Part shown: piece by piece, positions 48,051 through 57,769 of the stretch
Layout: the number at the start of each line of letters is the position of its first letter
Position numbering within the stretch: position 1 is the stretch's first letter
Assembly: GCF_017349315.1 (NCBI RefSeq)
Contig: NZ_JAFMPP010000016.1
Span: 1-64,000, forward strand
Reading direction: 5' to 3'
Source: Jiella flava
Lineage (GTDB): Bacteria > Pseudomonadota > Alphaproteobacteria > Rhizobiales > Rhizobiaceae
Length of the DNA: 64,000 bases
Made by a program: the position numbers and the translations under genes
Notes under the pieces: generated by a model
What the model was told of the DNA's origin: nothing
What the model saw: only the letters and a program-made list of their open reading frames with translations
Databases searched by the model: none

Positions 48051-48247
48051 ACGCCCCACCACACGACGTTTGAGGACCGGCGCGGCGCTGTCGCATTGCC
48101 GACAAGGTCTCGGTGCAACACGCCGATGAGACTTGCAAATTGGGCGGGTTTGGCTTCACCTCCCGCCAGCCGAACGGCTCCGGGCCGACCTGCGGCTGAC
48201 ACCCGGAACGACAATCGCACCGGCGATGCCGGAGGAAAGGATCGATC

Positions 48248-50098
48248 GTGACGCTTTCGCGCCTCTTCAGAACCCTGTCGGCTTCCGCCCTGGCGGCGCT
48301 CGTCTCGGTCGGCGCCGCCAGGGCGGCCGGCGATACGACGCCCCCGCAAAAGCCAGCCGTGCCGGCGGCAGGAACGCTGTCCGGCGCCTATCTTGCCGCC
48401 AAGACTGCCCAGGCCGGAGGCGATCTGGCGACGGCAACCGACTTCTACACCCAGGCCCTGTCGATCGATCCGACCTCGGAGCCGCTGCAGCAGGATGCGA
48501 TGTTCGCCTATTTGGCGGATGGCCGCTTCAAGGATGGCGTCGATCTCGCCGCCAAGCTGCGCGACGACAGCAACGTCTCCAAGGTCGCGCGAATCACCCT
48601 CGGGGTCGACGCCCTGCGCAAGGGCGATTTCAACGCCGCCATTGCCGAATTCGACATCGTCAATCCAAGCGATCTCGACGCCCTGCTGCTCGCCCATCTG
48701 ACCGCCTGGGCGGAGCTTGGCGCCGGCCGCGTCGACGACGCTCTGTCGCGCATCGATCAGACCAAGGGCGCGCCCTGGTACGCCATTTTCAACGACTACC
48801 AGAAGGGCCTCATCGCCGACGTCGCCGGTCGGCCGACGGCGGCGCGCGCGGCCCTGCAGAAGGTTCTCGATGATCAGGCGCTCGCCCGAACGTCGCCCGA
48901 CGCCTATCTCGGCGCCGCCGAGGCGCTCGCCCGGCTGGAAGCGCGTGCCGGCGACAAGCAGGCGGCCCTGAAGGCTGCCGGCGCGGGCCTAGCCGTTGCG
49001 CCGAACTACACGCCAATGCAGGCGCTGCGCGATCGCATCAATCGCGGCGAGACCATCGAACCCGCCGTCGCCTCGGCCCAGGAGGGCGCCGCCGAGACGC
49101 TCTACGTCCTCGGCCAGGCGATCAATCGCGGCGACGGGCAGCAGGTGGCACTGCTCTATTTCCAGCTCGCCAAGGCCCTCGCCCCGCGCAATCCGGCGTT
49201 ACTCACCGCTCTCGCCGGCATCGCCGAACAGGCGCAACAGCTTGAAGACGCCATCGCCTACTACCGCGAGATCCCCGAAAATTCGGCCTTCCGACGCACC
49301 GCCGATCTGCAGATCGGTCTCGACCTTTGGTATGCGGACAAGAAGGACGAAGCGAAGACCCATCTGGAGCGGGCCGCCAAGGACTATCCCGACGACGTGC
49401 GCGCCCACACCGCGCTTGCCGACATCTATTCGGCCGACAAACAGTTCGATCAGGCGGCCGAGCAGCTCGACACGGCGATCAAGCTTTCCAAGGCCGACGA
49501 TGCCGACACCTGGAACCTCTATTACCAGCGCGGCATCGCTTATGAGCGCCAGAAGATGTGGGACAAGGCCGAGCCGGACTTCAAAAAGGCGCTGAAGCTC
49601 TCCCCCGACCAGCCGCAGGTTCTGAATTATCTCGGCTACTCTTGGGTCGACATGAACCGGAACCTCAAAGAGGGACTGGACATGATCAAGCGGGCCGTCG
49701 ATCTGCGGCCCAATGACGGCTACATCATCGACAGTCTGGGTTGGGCCTATTATCGCCTCGGCCGCTATGACGACGCCGTCAAGCAGCTTGAGCGCGCGGT
49801 GCTGATCACGCCGATGGATCCGACGATCAACGACCATCTCGGCGACGCCTATTGGCATGTCGGCCGCAAGCGCGAGGCGAAGTTCCAGTGGGAGCGTGCG
49901 CTCGTCGGGCAACCGGCCCCCGACGCCGATGCCCGCAAGGAGATCGAGGCGAAGCTGCAGAACGGCCTGCACGATCATGGCGACGACGAGACCAACCAGG
50001 CCAAGGCCGAGGAAGGCGCGGCCGCGACGCCGAACAAGGATGCCGAGGCCAAGGGCACCAGCATCCTGCCGGCGAGCAAAGGCAAGACCAGCGACTGA
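48248..50098 (+). CDS. TPR-repeat protein, probably exported
   Basis: A 616-residue protein. Residues 1-26 are a signal peptide (ending SVGAARAAGD). The rest is tetratricopeptide repeats; the clearest are at about 280-520, such as DVRAHTALADIYSADKQFDQ, YYQRGIAYERQKMWDKAEPD and IDSLGWAYYRLGRYDDAVKQ. The tail is Lys/Asp/Ala-rich. It is likely a periplasmic scaffold, partner unknown. The start is GTG (48248) with a strong GGAGGAAAGGATC site. It is 40 bp upstream of ispE, a linkage frequent in Rhizobiales. Confidence 0.88.
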   Translation: MTLSRLFRTLSASALAALVSVGAARAAGDTTPPQKPAVPAAGTLSGAYLAAKTAQAGGDLATATDFYTQALSIDPTSEPLQQDAMFAYLADGRFKDGVDLAAKLRDDSNVSKVARITLGVDALRKGDFNAAIAEFDIVNPSDLDALLLAHLTAWAELGAGRVDDALSRIDQTKGAPWYAIFNDYQKGLIADVAGRPTAARAALQKVLDDQALARTSPDAYLGAAEALARLEARAGDKQAALKAAGAGLAVAPNYTPMQALRDRINRGETIEPAVASAQEGAAETLYVLGQAINRGDGQQVALLYFQLAKALAPRNPALLTALAGIAEQAQQLEDAIAYYREIPENSAFRRTADLQIGLDLWYADKKDEAKTHLERAAKDYPDDVRAHTALADIYSADKQFDQAAEQLDTAIKLSKADDADTWNLYYQRGIAYERQKMWDKAEPDFKKALKLSPDQPQVLNYLGYSWVDMNRNLKEGLDMIKRAVDLRPNDGYIIDSLGWAYYRLGRYDDAVKQLERAVLITPMDPTINDHLGDAYWHVGRKREAKFQWERALVGQPAPDADARKEIEAKLQNGLHDHGDDETNQAKAEEGAAATPNKDAEAKGTSILPASKGKTSD

Positions 50099-50138
50099 CG
50101 GCCCCGCATACGGGCCTGAACACGGAGCAGCCGGTCGG

Positions 50139-51053
50139 ATGGAAGCCTTGATCGTCCCGGCCGAACCACGCTTCGCGCCCGCCAAGGTCAATCTCGCGCT
50201 GCATGTCGTCGGTCGTCGCCCGGACGGCTACCACAGGCTCGAAAGCCTGGTGGTGTTCGACAGCGACGCGGGCGACACGATCACTGCGCGCGCGCTTGCC
50301 GACGACGAAAGCGATCGGCTGACGATTGACGGCCGGTTTGCCCGTCGCGTGCCAATGGGGGGCGAGAACATCGTTCTCAAGGCCGCCGCCCTCGCCCGAA
50401 CCGAGCTGAAGCGTTTCGGCCTCGACCTGCCGCCACTCGATATTGGCTTGTCGAAACATCTGCCGGTCGCTGCCGGCATTGGCGGTGGCTCGGCCGATGC
50501 TGCGGCGCTCCTGGCCCTGGTGAGCAGCGTGGCCCCGCCCGAGGCCCGCCGGGCGATGGCAGAGGCGTGCGTTCACCTCGGCGCCGACGTGCCGATGTGT
50601 TTGGTCGGCCGCCCGGCTCTGGTCACCGGGATCGGCGAAGAGGTCACCCCGATCGCCACCATGCCGAGACTTTCGATGCTGCTGGTCAATCCCGGCCGTG
50701 CTGTCGAAACGCCGGCAGTCTTCCGCATGCTGGCGCGACCGGACAATCCACCGATGACCGCCGCGCCCGCCGCAGGCTTTGACGATGTCGACGCATTGGT
50801 TGCCTTTCTTGCCGAAAGCCGCAACGATCTGGCACTGGCGGCCGGATCGATCGCCCCGGAAATCGAGGCCGTGCGTTCTAGGCTGATTGCCGCCGGTGCC
50901 ATCTTCGCCCGCATGTCCGGCTCCGGGGCGACCGTCTTTGGGCTGTTCGACGATCACAAAAGCCTTGCCGAGGCTGCACGGATGATCGCGGCCGAAGAAC
51001 CCGGCTGGTGGCTGTCCCACCCCGGCCAGGCAACACAGAGGAACCGGCCATGA
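50139..51053 (+). CDS. ispE: 4-diphosphocytidyl-2-C-methyl-D-erythritol kinase
   Basis: A 304-residue GHMP kinase of the MEP isoprenoid pathway, phosphorylating CDP-methylerythritol at the 2-hydroxyl. The N-terminus has PAKVNLALHVVGRRPDGYH with the catalytic Lys. The phosphate-binding loop is PVAAGIGGGSADAAALL, and the C-terminal GHMP motif is ARMSGSGATVFGLFDD. Start at ATG 50139, 40 bp after the TPR gene. The 3' end overlaps moaB by 4 bp. Precursor supply here fits the polyprenyl synthase encoded nearby. Confidence 0.96.
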   Translation: MEALIVPAEPRFAPAKVNLALHVVGRRPDGYHRLESLVVFDSDAGDTITARALADDESDRLTIDGRFARRVPMGGENIVLKAAALARTELKRFGLDLPPLDIGLSKHLPVAAGIGGGSADAAALLALVSSVAPPEARRAMAEACVHLGADVPMCLVGRPALVTGIGEEVTPIATMPRLSMLLVNPGRAVETPAVFRMLARPDNPPMTAAPAAGFDDVDALVAFLAESRNDLALAAGSIAPEIEAVRSRLIAAGAIFARMSGSGATVFGLFDDHKSLAEAARMIAAEEPGWWLSHPGQATQRNRP

Positions 51054-51598
51054 CCACCGAGACCCGCAACTTCGTGCCGCTCTCGATCGCCATCCTCACC
51101 GTTTCGGACAGCCGCAGCCTGAACGACGACCGCTCCGGCCAGACCCTTGTCGACCGGTTGACCGAAGCCGGCCATCGCCTGGCCGATCGCAGGATCGTCA
51201 CCGATGATGTCGCGGCCATCCGCGCGGTGGTGACAGGCTGGGCCAAGGATCCGGCGATCGACGTGGTGATCTCCACCGGCGGCACCGGCTTGACCGGCCG
51301 CGACGTCACGCCGGAGGCGCTGGAGCCGCTGTTCGAAAAGCGGATGGACGGCTTTTCGGCGATCTTCCACCGTGTCTCTTACGAAAAGATCGGCGTGTCG
51401 ACCATCCAGTCGCGGGCGACCGGCGGCGTTATCGATGCGACATTCGTCTTCGTCCTGCCGGGCTCGCCGGGCGCCTGCCGCGACGGCTGGGATCACATTC
51501 TCAAGGACCAGCTCGACTACCGCCATCGCCCCTGCAATTTCGTCGAGATCATGCCGCGGCTCGACGAGCATCTGCGGCGGGGCGGCCGCAGCGTCTGA
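51050..51598 (+). CDS. moaB: Molybdopterin adenylyltransferase-like protein MoaB
   Basis: A 182-residue MogA/MoaB-fold protein. LSIAILTVSDSRSLNDDRSG and the strictly conserved DVVISTGGTGLTGRDVTPEA (molybdopterin-binding) are present, then FVFVLPGSPGACRDGWDHIL. It acts in molybdenum cofactor biosynthesis. ATG overlaps the ispE stop (ATGA), so expression is coupled. In Rhizobiales ispE-moaB adjacency is common. Confidence 0.94.
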   Translation: MTTETRNFVPLSIAILTVSDSRSLNDDRSGQTLVDRLTEAGHRLADRRIVTDDVAAIRAVVTGWAKDPAIDVVISTGGTGLTGRDVTPEALEPLFEKRMDGFSAIFHRVSYEKIGVSTIQSRATGGVIDATFVFVLPGSPGACRDGWDHILKDQLDYRHRPCNFVEIMPRLDEHLRRGGRSV

Positions 51599-52148
51599 AA
51601 CCGCCGCAAGACAGCCGGGGCGCGAATGCGCCCTTGCGTTCGATGGACCCCGCTCACCCGCGCGATCGGCAGCATCGTGTCGGCTTGAAAGTGGCCACTC
51701 TCAGCTCACTCCCTGGGACGCCGCGCGCGTCCCGCAGCCCCGTCGTCCCTTCCCGCGGCACATAAGCGGCGGCCAGCATAATGGAGCCGATAGGGTCCGT
51801 GCCATTCACGCATCGGCCCGAGACAGGGTGTTTGCGCTTGCCGCAACGAATTTCCTCCGCAGCGTCGAAACCATTTTGGCCGTTTGGACGAAACTGACGC
51901 GACACCGGGTTCGCCTCTCGAAACCAAAGAATCGGCAAAAATTGAAATATCAATTTATTTTTGACTGTTGACACGACGCATAAAACTATCAAAAGTTGCA
52001 ATTGAATTTATAACGAAGATTGATTATCGACAAATGTTAAATTCAATCCGTACTTGCATTCTTCCTTGCCATCATGGATCGCCGCTTTCCTCGACATGCA
52101 TTGGACGCCTCACACGCGTCTTCGACAGCTGACAAATTGGCGGACGAC
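51599..52148. other. AT-rich intergenic region before the proton-channel gene
   Basis: About 550 bp. The stretch 51935-52055 is the most AT-rich part of the window outside the IS end. It contains a TTGACA (51969-51974), and a promoter reading right is likely. A possible longer start for the next gene at 52074 lies within it. No hairpin terminator after moaB is visible. Confidence 0.45.
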
Positions 52149-52868
52149 ATGTCGCAATTTATTCACGCCCAAATCCAGACGGGCGCGGGAGCGGTCTTCG
52201 CGGCCCTGTTGCTGCTGGCCCTCGCCGGCTTGGTCATTTCCCTGCTCAAGCGAAGGCAATTTCGGAAAAACGGCGTTGGCCAAGAGGACCGCGCCGAGGA
52301 AGCCCGGCCCGACGCAAAGAGCAGGCCCGCGCCGTTCAAGCAACGCGTGGTGCTCGCCGCGCAGGCCGGCCTTGCCAGCGGTGGCGCCGGTCCGCTCGGA
52401 CGGCAGCGTGCGCGGTTGCTGGCCGAGGAAACCGCGATCGAGGGGCTGACGCGGTTCTCGCGACACCTGCCGATCCTCGACGCCATCGTCTATTCAGCGC
52501 CGGTCCTCGGTATTCTCGGCACAATCTACGCCCTCATCAAGACGATCGAGACGACTCCGGAGACGCTTGGCGGTGTGACCGACCCGACGCAACTGACCAC
52601 CGGCATCCTCACGGCTTTTGCCACAACGATTGCCGGCGTCGCCGTCGCTGTACCGTTCTTCTTCGTCTCCGCCCGGCTCGAAGCGGCGTTGGAGCGCGAG
52701 GCCAAAACCCTCGAAGAACTCATCGCGGCGACGGTCCCGGACGGGGTGTCCGGCGATCGCGGCCAGGGGCATGAGGCCGACGGCGCACCGGCGATCGAAA
52801 CTGGGACGGCTGTGTTGCGCCGCCAACACAAACCGCCGCTTCGCCAAGTCCGCCGACAGCAATCCTGA
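52149..52868 (+). CDS. MotA/TolQ/ExbB-family proton channel protein
   Basis: A 239-residue membrane protein. An N-terminal helix lies at about 10-34 (GAVFAALLLLALAGLVISLL). A cytosolic loop of about 70 residues leads to FSRHLPILDAIVYSAPVLGI and GTIYALIKTIETTPE. The helix ILTAFATTIAGVAVAVPFFF follows, the conserved TolQ/ExbB core. The C-terminal 40 residues are hydrophilic. It should form the pentameric stator of a proton-driven complex, but no ExbD/TolR, TonB or TolA gene is adjacent. Start at 52149 is preferred for its GGCGGA site; an ATG at 52074 adds 25 unrelated residues. The 120 bp of AT-rich DNA upstream suggest regulation. Confidence 0.8.
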   Translation: MSQFIHAQIQTGAGAVFAALLLLALAGLVISLLKRRQFRKNGVGQEDRAEEARPDAKSRPAPFKQRVVLAAQAGLASGGAGPLGRQRARLLAEETAIEGLTRFSRHLPILDAIVYSAPVLGILGTIYALIKTIETTPETLGGVTDPTQLTTGILTAFATTIAGVAVAVPFFFVSARLEAALEREAKTLEELIAATVPDGVSGDRGQGHEADGAPAIETGTAVLRRQHKPPLRQVRRQQS

Positions 52869-53063
52869 CGCCAGGGATGGCCGACATCGATCGCCGCGCC
52901 GACCGGATCGGCGGGGCGATGTGAGGGGGCCGATGCTCAAAAGCACGATACGTCAACTCAATCAGAGCACGCGTCCAGAGTGTGCGCCCTTTGTGCGTCC
53001 CGTCGGAGGCTTGGCGCGCAAATGCCCCCGCCCCCCTGCTCAGGGCCTGCGGGAGGAATGCCC

Positions 53064-54032
53064 TTACGCGCGTGCCGCCGTTTCCCCGCGCGGTCGGCCG
53101 GGACGCCCGAAAAGGCCACCGAGGCCGCCGACGACAAAGCCGAGCAACATCGCGGCGAAGGCAGTCAGTGACGCCTTCGCCATCGCTCCGGCGGCCGCAT
53201 GGCGGGCGCTTTTCTGATCGGCTTGTGTCTGGTCGTAACGCGCCTTCAAAGCGCCATAGCGGCGCTCGGCCTCACTGCGCCCGACGCCCGCGGTCCGGCT
53301 GATCGCCTCGACCGCTGGACCTTGCGCCGTCGTATCGCCTCCCGCCGCGAGGGCTGCCGCCACCTCGCGGATCGCCGCCTGACGCTCGGCCGACGTCGCC
53401 GGCTGGGGAGCTGCCGCAGGTGCAACCGGCGCGTCCTCCCCCTCGGCCGCCGCCGGCGCTGGAACCGGCTGAGGCGCGGCAGGTGGCGCCAGCAGCCGAC
53501 CGGCATCACGCTCGACCAGCGTCGACAAGGCGTCGGTCCCAGACGCCAAAGCGTTGGCGGTTCTGGTCAGATCGTCGATCGACTGGCCGAGAACACCAAA
53601 GGCGCCACCGACGACGCTCGCCGTGCCACTGGTCAAAAGATAGAGCGCCAACAGCCCGGTGACCGCCCAGGTGACGAGGCCATGCAACATGCCGTCGATG
53701 CGGGAGGGAACGCCGGCAAAGCGCGCCGCCGCAAACGCTCCGATAAAGACGCCGAGCAGCACGACAGCGAAGGCCCAAAGTCCCGGCACGGACGTCATTC
53801 CCGCCAAACTGCCGTCGGCGCCGGCAAGGCCGATGCCGAGCCCCAACAGACCGAGCATGAACTGGATCATCAGAGCAAGAATCGCCCCGGCCAGGATGGC
53901 GCCCCAGGAAATGCGCCGCATCATGCCGATGGTCGCCGCGCCGCGCTCGCGCCCGAAGTCGCTCATGCGGCCGTCCCGGTAGCTCTTGTCGCGACCGACA
54001 CCCGAAAGATCAGCGATCGTCGCCTCCCTCAT
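53064..54032 (-). CDS. Multi-pass membrane protein (paralogue A)
   Basis: A 322-residue protein with a basic N-terminus, RRISWGAILAGAILALMIQF at the first helix, then hydrophobic segments around GLWAFAVVLLGVFIGAFAAA and TWAVTGLLALYLLTSGTASV. A long Ala/Pro-rich soluble loop (about 165-285) precedes a terminal helix AKASLTAFAAMLLGFVVGGL. It shares the [14 protein letters not shown] block and general layout with the next gene. Function unknown. ATG 54032 chosen; a TTG one codon upstream is possible. Confidence 0.7.
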   Translation of the reverse strand: MREATIADLSGVGRDKSYRDGRMSDFGRERGAATIGMMRRISWGAILAGAILALMIQFMLGLLGLGIGLAGADGSLAGMTSVPGLWAFAVVLLGVFIGAFAAARFAGVPSRIDGMLHGLVTWAVTGLLALYLLTSGTASVVGGAFGVLGQSIDDLTRTANALASGTDALSTLVERDAGRLLAPPAAPQPVPAPAAAEGEDAPVAPAAAPQPATSAERQAAIREVAAALAAGGDTTAQGPAVEAISRTAGVGRSEAERRYGALKARYDQTQADQKSARHAAAGAMAKASLTAFAAMLLGFVVGGLGGLFGRPGRPRGETAARA

Positions 54033-54115
54033 CAAACCTGAACATTGCAGCGCTTGGCTTTCGCCCAGTCGCCCCGATGAAACCCTGTGGCCTCAGGCCA
54101 CGCGCGCGGCCGCCC

Positions 54116-55042
54116 TCACCAGCCGAGAGCGACCCCCCGCGATTCGCGCGTCTTGCCGAGCATACCGCCGATGAGCGCGGCCGCCATCACCAGCACCAAG
54201 GCCAAGAAGGTCGAAAAGCAGTCGCCCGCGACGGTCTCGATCGCCGCCGCTCTGCTGCGCCGATCCCGGCGCAAAGCGCGATCGTTGGCCCTTTGCAAAT
54301 CCTCAAGCCGCCGCTCGGCCACCGCCGCATCGATTCCTTCGATCCGGGCCAGCGTCGCGGCGGCGGTCGTCGCGGCGGCGACGCTCGCCGTCTCGTCGAT
54401 CCCGGCTGTCAGCGCGCCAAACGCCACCTGCCGCTCGCGGCCCTCGCCAAGGCCAGCGCGATCGAGAAGAGTGTCGACGATGCGATGTCCCACCGCTTGC
54501 GCCGGACGCTGCGGCGCGGGGGCCGCAGACAGAGCCACCAGCGCCGGGCTGGCCATGCCGAGACCGTAGGCGACCACGGCGGGTGGACGCTGGCTGAACA
54601 ACAGTACGACCAGGAGGAGCGCGGCGGCGAAGGTCAACAGACCATGCAGACCGGCGCTGCCGATGCCCGTCGCCCCGGCAAAGCGGGCCGCGGCAAATCC
54701 ACCGATCCCCAGCCCGAACACCGCGCCGACCAGCGAGGCCAATCCGGCAGGGGTCAGCACCGCAGCGAGACCGATTGTCTCCGCCAGGGCGAGATCGCCG
54801 CGAACGATGCCGAAACCAAAAAGCGACAGGGTGAACTCGATCACCAAGGCGAGCAGCACGCCAGCGGCGATCGCGTCCCAGGCGATCGGCCGCTCGTTGA
54901 GCGGCGCGGCTGCGGGTTGCCACAAAGTGCGGTCCCTGGCGTTCAACGTCACAACACTTTCGTCCGCATCCGATAAAATCAAAACCGTGCTAGCGAACCC
55001 GAGGCGAAAACGCCAGCGCCAGCTCAACAGCCGGGTCCGCAT
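54116..55042 (-). CDS. Multi-pass membrane protein (paralogue B)
   Basis: A 308-residue protein. After a basic start it has [40 protein letters not shown] and [21 protein letters not shown] soluble loop rich in Ala/Arg follows, then a C-terminal helix [19 protein letters not shown]. It aligns by eye with the protein encoded downstream on the same strand, most clearly in the first helix and the FAAARFAG region, so the two arose by tandem duplication. Start is uncertain (55042 ATG, 55045 GTG, 55069 TTG). Function unknown. Confidence 0.68.
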   Translation of the reverse strand: MRTRLLSWRWRFRLGFASTVLILSDADESVVTLNARDRTLWQPAAAPLNERPIAWDAIAAGVLLALVIEFTLSLFGFGIVRGDLALAETIGLAAVLTPAGLASLVGAVFGLGIGGFAAARFAGATGIGSAGLHGLLTFAAALLLVVLLFSQRPPAVVAYGLGMASPALVALSAAPAPQRPAQAVGHRIVDTLLDRAGLGEGRERQVAFGALTAGIDETASVAAATTAAATLARIEGIDAAVAERRLEDLQRANDRALRRDRRSRAAAIETVAGDCFSTFLALVLVMAAALIGGMLGKTRESRGVALGW

Positions 55043-55176
55043 CACCGTCGCCGACGACTCACTCGACAATGACCCGGCAATCTGATAACGGGGCGCATCT
55101 TGCGGGGAGGACGTCTTCGCGAGTTCTCATCAGCCATAGAATCCCCGCTCACAAAGCGCTACGAACGGAACACCCA

Positions 55177-55401
55177 GTGCAGGTACTCGTCCGCGACAAC
55201 AATGTGGATCAGGCGCTCCGCGCTTTGAAGAAGAAGATGCAGCGCGAAGGCATCTTCCGCGAAATGAAAATGCGCAATTTCTACGAAAAGCCCTCGGAGA
55301 AGCGCGTTCGGGAGAAGGCCGAGGCCCTTCGCCGCGCCCGCAAACTGGCCCGCAAGCGCGCCCAGCGCGAAGGCCTGGCCAGCGGCGGCCGCGCGCACTA
55401 A
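55177..55401 (+). CDS. rpsU: 30S ribosomal protein S21
   Basis: A 74-residue S21: [40 protein letters not shown], followed by the Arg/Lys-rich helix [15 protein letters not shown]. It contacts the 3' end of 16S rRNA at the platform. The start is GTG at 55177; upstream codons are unrelated. A complete interspersed repeat begins 4 bp after the stop, so the repeat hairpin may act as the 3' end of its mRNA. Confidence 0.95.
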   Translation: MQVLVRDNNVDQALRALKKKMQREGIFREMKMRNFYEKPSEKRVREKAEALRRARKLARKRAQREGLASGGRAH

Positions 55402-55405
55402 CGCA

Positions 55406-55505
55406 CGAGCCCGAAAATCGGGGCCGATTGTCGGCAAAGCCCGATGCGTCGCTTCCATCAGTGAGAGCGACCTTTCTGCGTCCGATGGGACGCAGGGCGC
55501 TCCAG
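55406..55505 (+). repeat. Interspersed repeat, full but diverged copy
   Basis: CCGAAAATCGGGGCCGAT, TGAGAGCGACCTTTCTGCG and the hairpin CTGCGTCC-GATG-GGACGCAG are present. More substitutions than in the other full copies (for example GCTTCCATCA in place of GATTCAAAGG). Confidence 0.82.
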
Positions 55506-55960
55506 GCGTCATCCCGAATCGAACGTTGGTCGTGATCCTTCGGTCCGGTGTTTGTGTTGGCCGCGCGTTTGCGCCTGAGGATCTCCGCAAGGCCGGCCTT
55601 GTGGCAGTTTGTGTCACGAACCTCGCGAAGACCGCGCGGCGCGGCCACGCCATGCCGGCCCTTTCATATCGCGAAAGCATATGCGGCCGTACCGTGAAGG
55701 TGCCCGGACGCCGACGACTAGCCGCAATCGTGCGCGCGAAGCGCCAGCCCGGACTGAACGCCGCCGAGCTTCGCTGCAAAGCCGCGCCCGTCAGCACCGG
55801 ATTTGATTGCGGCGTTCGATACTCGCGCTGCATCTATTGCAGAAAAGTCCCAATCGTCTCGACACTTAGAGCCAACGCGCCGTGGACGCATTCCAAATGT
55901 TCGTCGCTTGTGCGAGATAAACCAAGTCGTCACAACAAAACCGGTTGAAACTTCACCGAT
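55506..55960. other. Gap between rpsU repeat and the TPR lipoprotein gene
   Basis: About 455 bp. Minus-strand ORFs here contain the antisense translation of the repeat and are rejected. The plus strand shows no good ribosome site before the TPR start, and no promoter consensus is convincing. Confidence 0.4.
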
Positions 55961-56845
55961 ATGCGGAATTCTGATCGCCTCTCGACTGTCGCCGTCTCGT
56001 CGCAAACCGCCTTTGGCGGCGCCGTCAGAGGCCGTTCCGGCGCCATCCTTGCTACTGTTTTCGGCATGAGCCTCATCGCCGGCTGCCAGAGCGGACCGGA
56101 CGTCGCCGCGATCCAGGCGATCTCGCTCGACGCAAATTCCGGGTCCGAGCAGAATCTCGGCTCATTGACCCAGACGGTGAACGCCCATCCCAATGATCCA
56201 GAGGCCTACAACGTGCGCGGCACCGCTTACGGCCGCGCCGGGCAATATGAAAACGCGATCGCCGACTTCAGCCAGGCGATCCAGATCGATCCGCAGTTCT
56301 ATCAGGCCTATGCCAACCGGGCGCTGATCTATCGGCAGATCAGCCAACCGGCTCAGGCCGTCGCCGACTATCAGAAGGCGATCAGCATCAATCCGAATTA
56401 CGAGCCGGCCTATGTCGGCCTCGGCAATGTCTACCGCCTGGCCGGCCGCAGCCGCCAGGCGCTGGCGCAATACAACAAGGCGATCCAGCTGACCAATTCG
56501 GATCCACGCGCCTATCACAATCGCGGCCTGCTCTATCAGCGCGACGGTCAGCAGCAACTGGCGATCGACGACTTCAGCCGCGCGATCTCGCTGCAGCCAA
56601 ATGCTGCCGAGCCCTATTCGGCACGGGGCGTTTCCTATCTAGCGCTGAACGACGAAGACGACGCCTTCGAGGACTTCAACACCGCCCTGCGGCTGGACGG
56701 CACCAAGGCCGAATACTGGACCAATCAGGCGCTGGTCTACGAAAAGCGCGGCGACCGAAGCCGAGCCTATCGCTCCTATGCTCGCGCCGTGCAGCTCGAT
56801 CCGAACTATCAGCCCGCTAAGGACGGCATCGCCCGCACCCATTGA
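55961..56845 (+). CDS. TPR-repeat lipoprotein
   Basis: A 294-residue protein. Lipobox SLIAGC at about residues 37-42 after a hydrophobic stretch predicts lipid anchoring. The remainder is six TPRs (for example NVRGTAYGRAGQYENAIADF, NRALIYRQISQPAQAVADYQ and GLGNVYRLAGRSRQALAQYN), resembling NlpI-like adaptor lipoproteins. Outer-membrane scaffold for peptidoglycan enzymes is a possible role. ATG at 55961 gives a rather long n-region; an ATG nearer the lipobox (GMSLIAG) is too short. Transcribed toward the HAD gene. Confidence 0.86.
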   Translation: MRNSDRLSTVAVSSQTAFGGAVRGRSGAILATVFGMSLIAGCQSGPDVAAIQAISLDANSGSEQNLGSLTQTVNAHPNDPEAYNVRGTAYGRAGQYENAIADFSQAIQIDPQFYQAYANRALIYRQISQPAQAVADYQKAISINPNYEPAYVGLGNVYRLAGRSRQALAQYNKAIQLTNSDPRAYHNRGLLYQRDGQQQLAIDDFSRAISLQPNAAEPYSARGVSYLALNDEDDAFEDFNTALRLDGTKAEYWTNQALVYEKRGDRSRAYRSYARAVQLDPNYQPAKDGIARTH

Positions 56846-56891
56846 GGCCGACGCTGGCGCCGCTTCGGCGGCGCCGACATCGTCCATCGTC

Positions 56892-57557
56892 TTATCCCTC
56901 GGCTGAGAACAGGCGCGCAGCAACCTCGTCCCAGCGCCGGGCAACGAAATCCGCTCCGGCACTGTAGAGGCTATCTTCAGCCGATGCCGGCGAGAGATGA
57001 CTGCCGCCGACGAAGCCGAACGCGGTCATGCCGGCGGCCTTGGCGCCTATCACCCCATAGCGCGAATCCTCGATGACAAGACAACGCTCCGGCGCCGCCC
57101 CCATCATCGTGGCGGCATGGAGCACGAGGTCGGGCGCCGGCTTGCCGTTCTTGACGTCGTGGGACGAAAAGATCGCATCGTCGGCAAAATGGTCATCGAG
57201 CCCCGTGACCTGCAGGCTGTGGCGAATGCGTTCGTGATGAGACGATGAGGCGACACAGCGGGCGATCTTCGTGCCTGACAGAAACTCGCGAATGCCCGCC
57301 GTGCCCTCCAGTGACTCGGTGAAAAGATCCCGCGTCACCGGCCAGAATTCGCCGAGCCGCTCCTGCGGCAGGGCCCGGCCGGTCTCACGCTCGATCAGAG
57401 CGAGAATGTCCGCCTGCTTCATGCCGACGGCCTTGTCGACCATCGCATCGGTCACCTCGATGTCGCTGCGGGCATAGACCGCCTGCAGCGCGGCGCGCGC
57501 GAGCAGTTCTGAATCGACCAGAACCCCGTCGCAATCGAAGATCAAAAGATCGAACAT
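56892..57557 (-). CDS. HAD-superfamily hydrolase (phosphatase/phosphoglucomutase-like)
   Basis: A 221-residue HAD subfamily IA protein. Motif I is [17 protein letters not shown] (nucleophile Asp), motif II around [10 protein letters not shown], motif III Lys in [10 protein letters not shown], motif [21 protein letters not shown] helical cap lies at about 16-85. Could be a sugar-phosphate phosphatase or beta-phosphoglucomutase-like; the substrate cannot be read. GGGGGAGAC precedes the ATG at 57557. Convergent with the TPR lipoprotein gene. Confidence 0.92.
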   Translation of the reverse strand: MFDLLIFDCDGVLVDSELLARAALQAVYARSDIEVTDAMVDKAVGMKQADILALIERETGRALPQERLGEFWPVTRDLFTESLEGTAGIREFLSGTKIARCVASSSHHERIRHSLQVTGLDDHFADDAIFSSHDVKNGKPAPDLVLHAATMMGAAPERCLVIEDSRYGVIGAKAAGMTAFGFVGGSHLSPASAEDSLYSAGADFVARRWDEVAARLFSAEG

Positions 57558-57769
57558 GTCTCCCCCAGCCCGTCCAGGCGCATCGCCACGCGCCATGCGA
57601 ACGCGCTTATCTCATCCGGGACCGCACCGCGCTTTGCGAACGCTCATCATGGTTGGCGTCCAAACGCAATGCCTTACGTCGAACAGCGATGCATCACCTC
57701 CCGGGCGAAACAATCGGAGCGCGAGCCCCCCCTGACCGGCGATGAAACGCACGACCGGCGCTCTTGCGG

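Noticed and set aside
51654-52001. Minus-strand ORFs in the AT-rich gap before the proton-channel gene
   Set aside because: No ribosome site, no recognisable protein features, and they overlap each other in different frames.
55159-55833. A minus-strand frame with a peptide (DAERSLSLMEATHRALPTIG) similar to ones near 44600 and 61600
   Set aside because: The shared peptide is simply the translation of the interspersed repeat, not a protein family.
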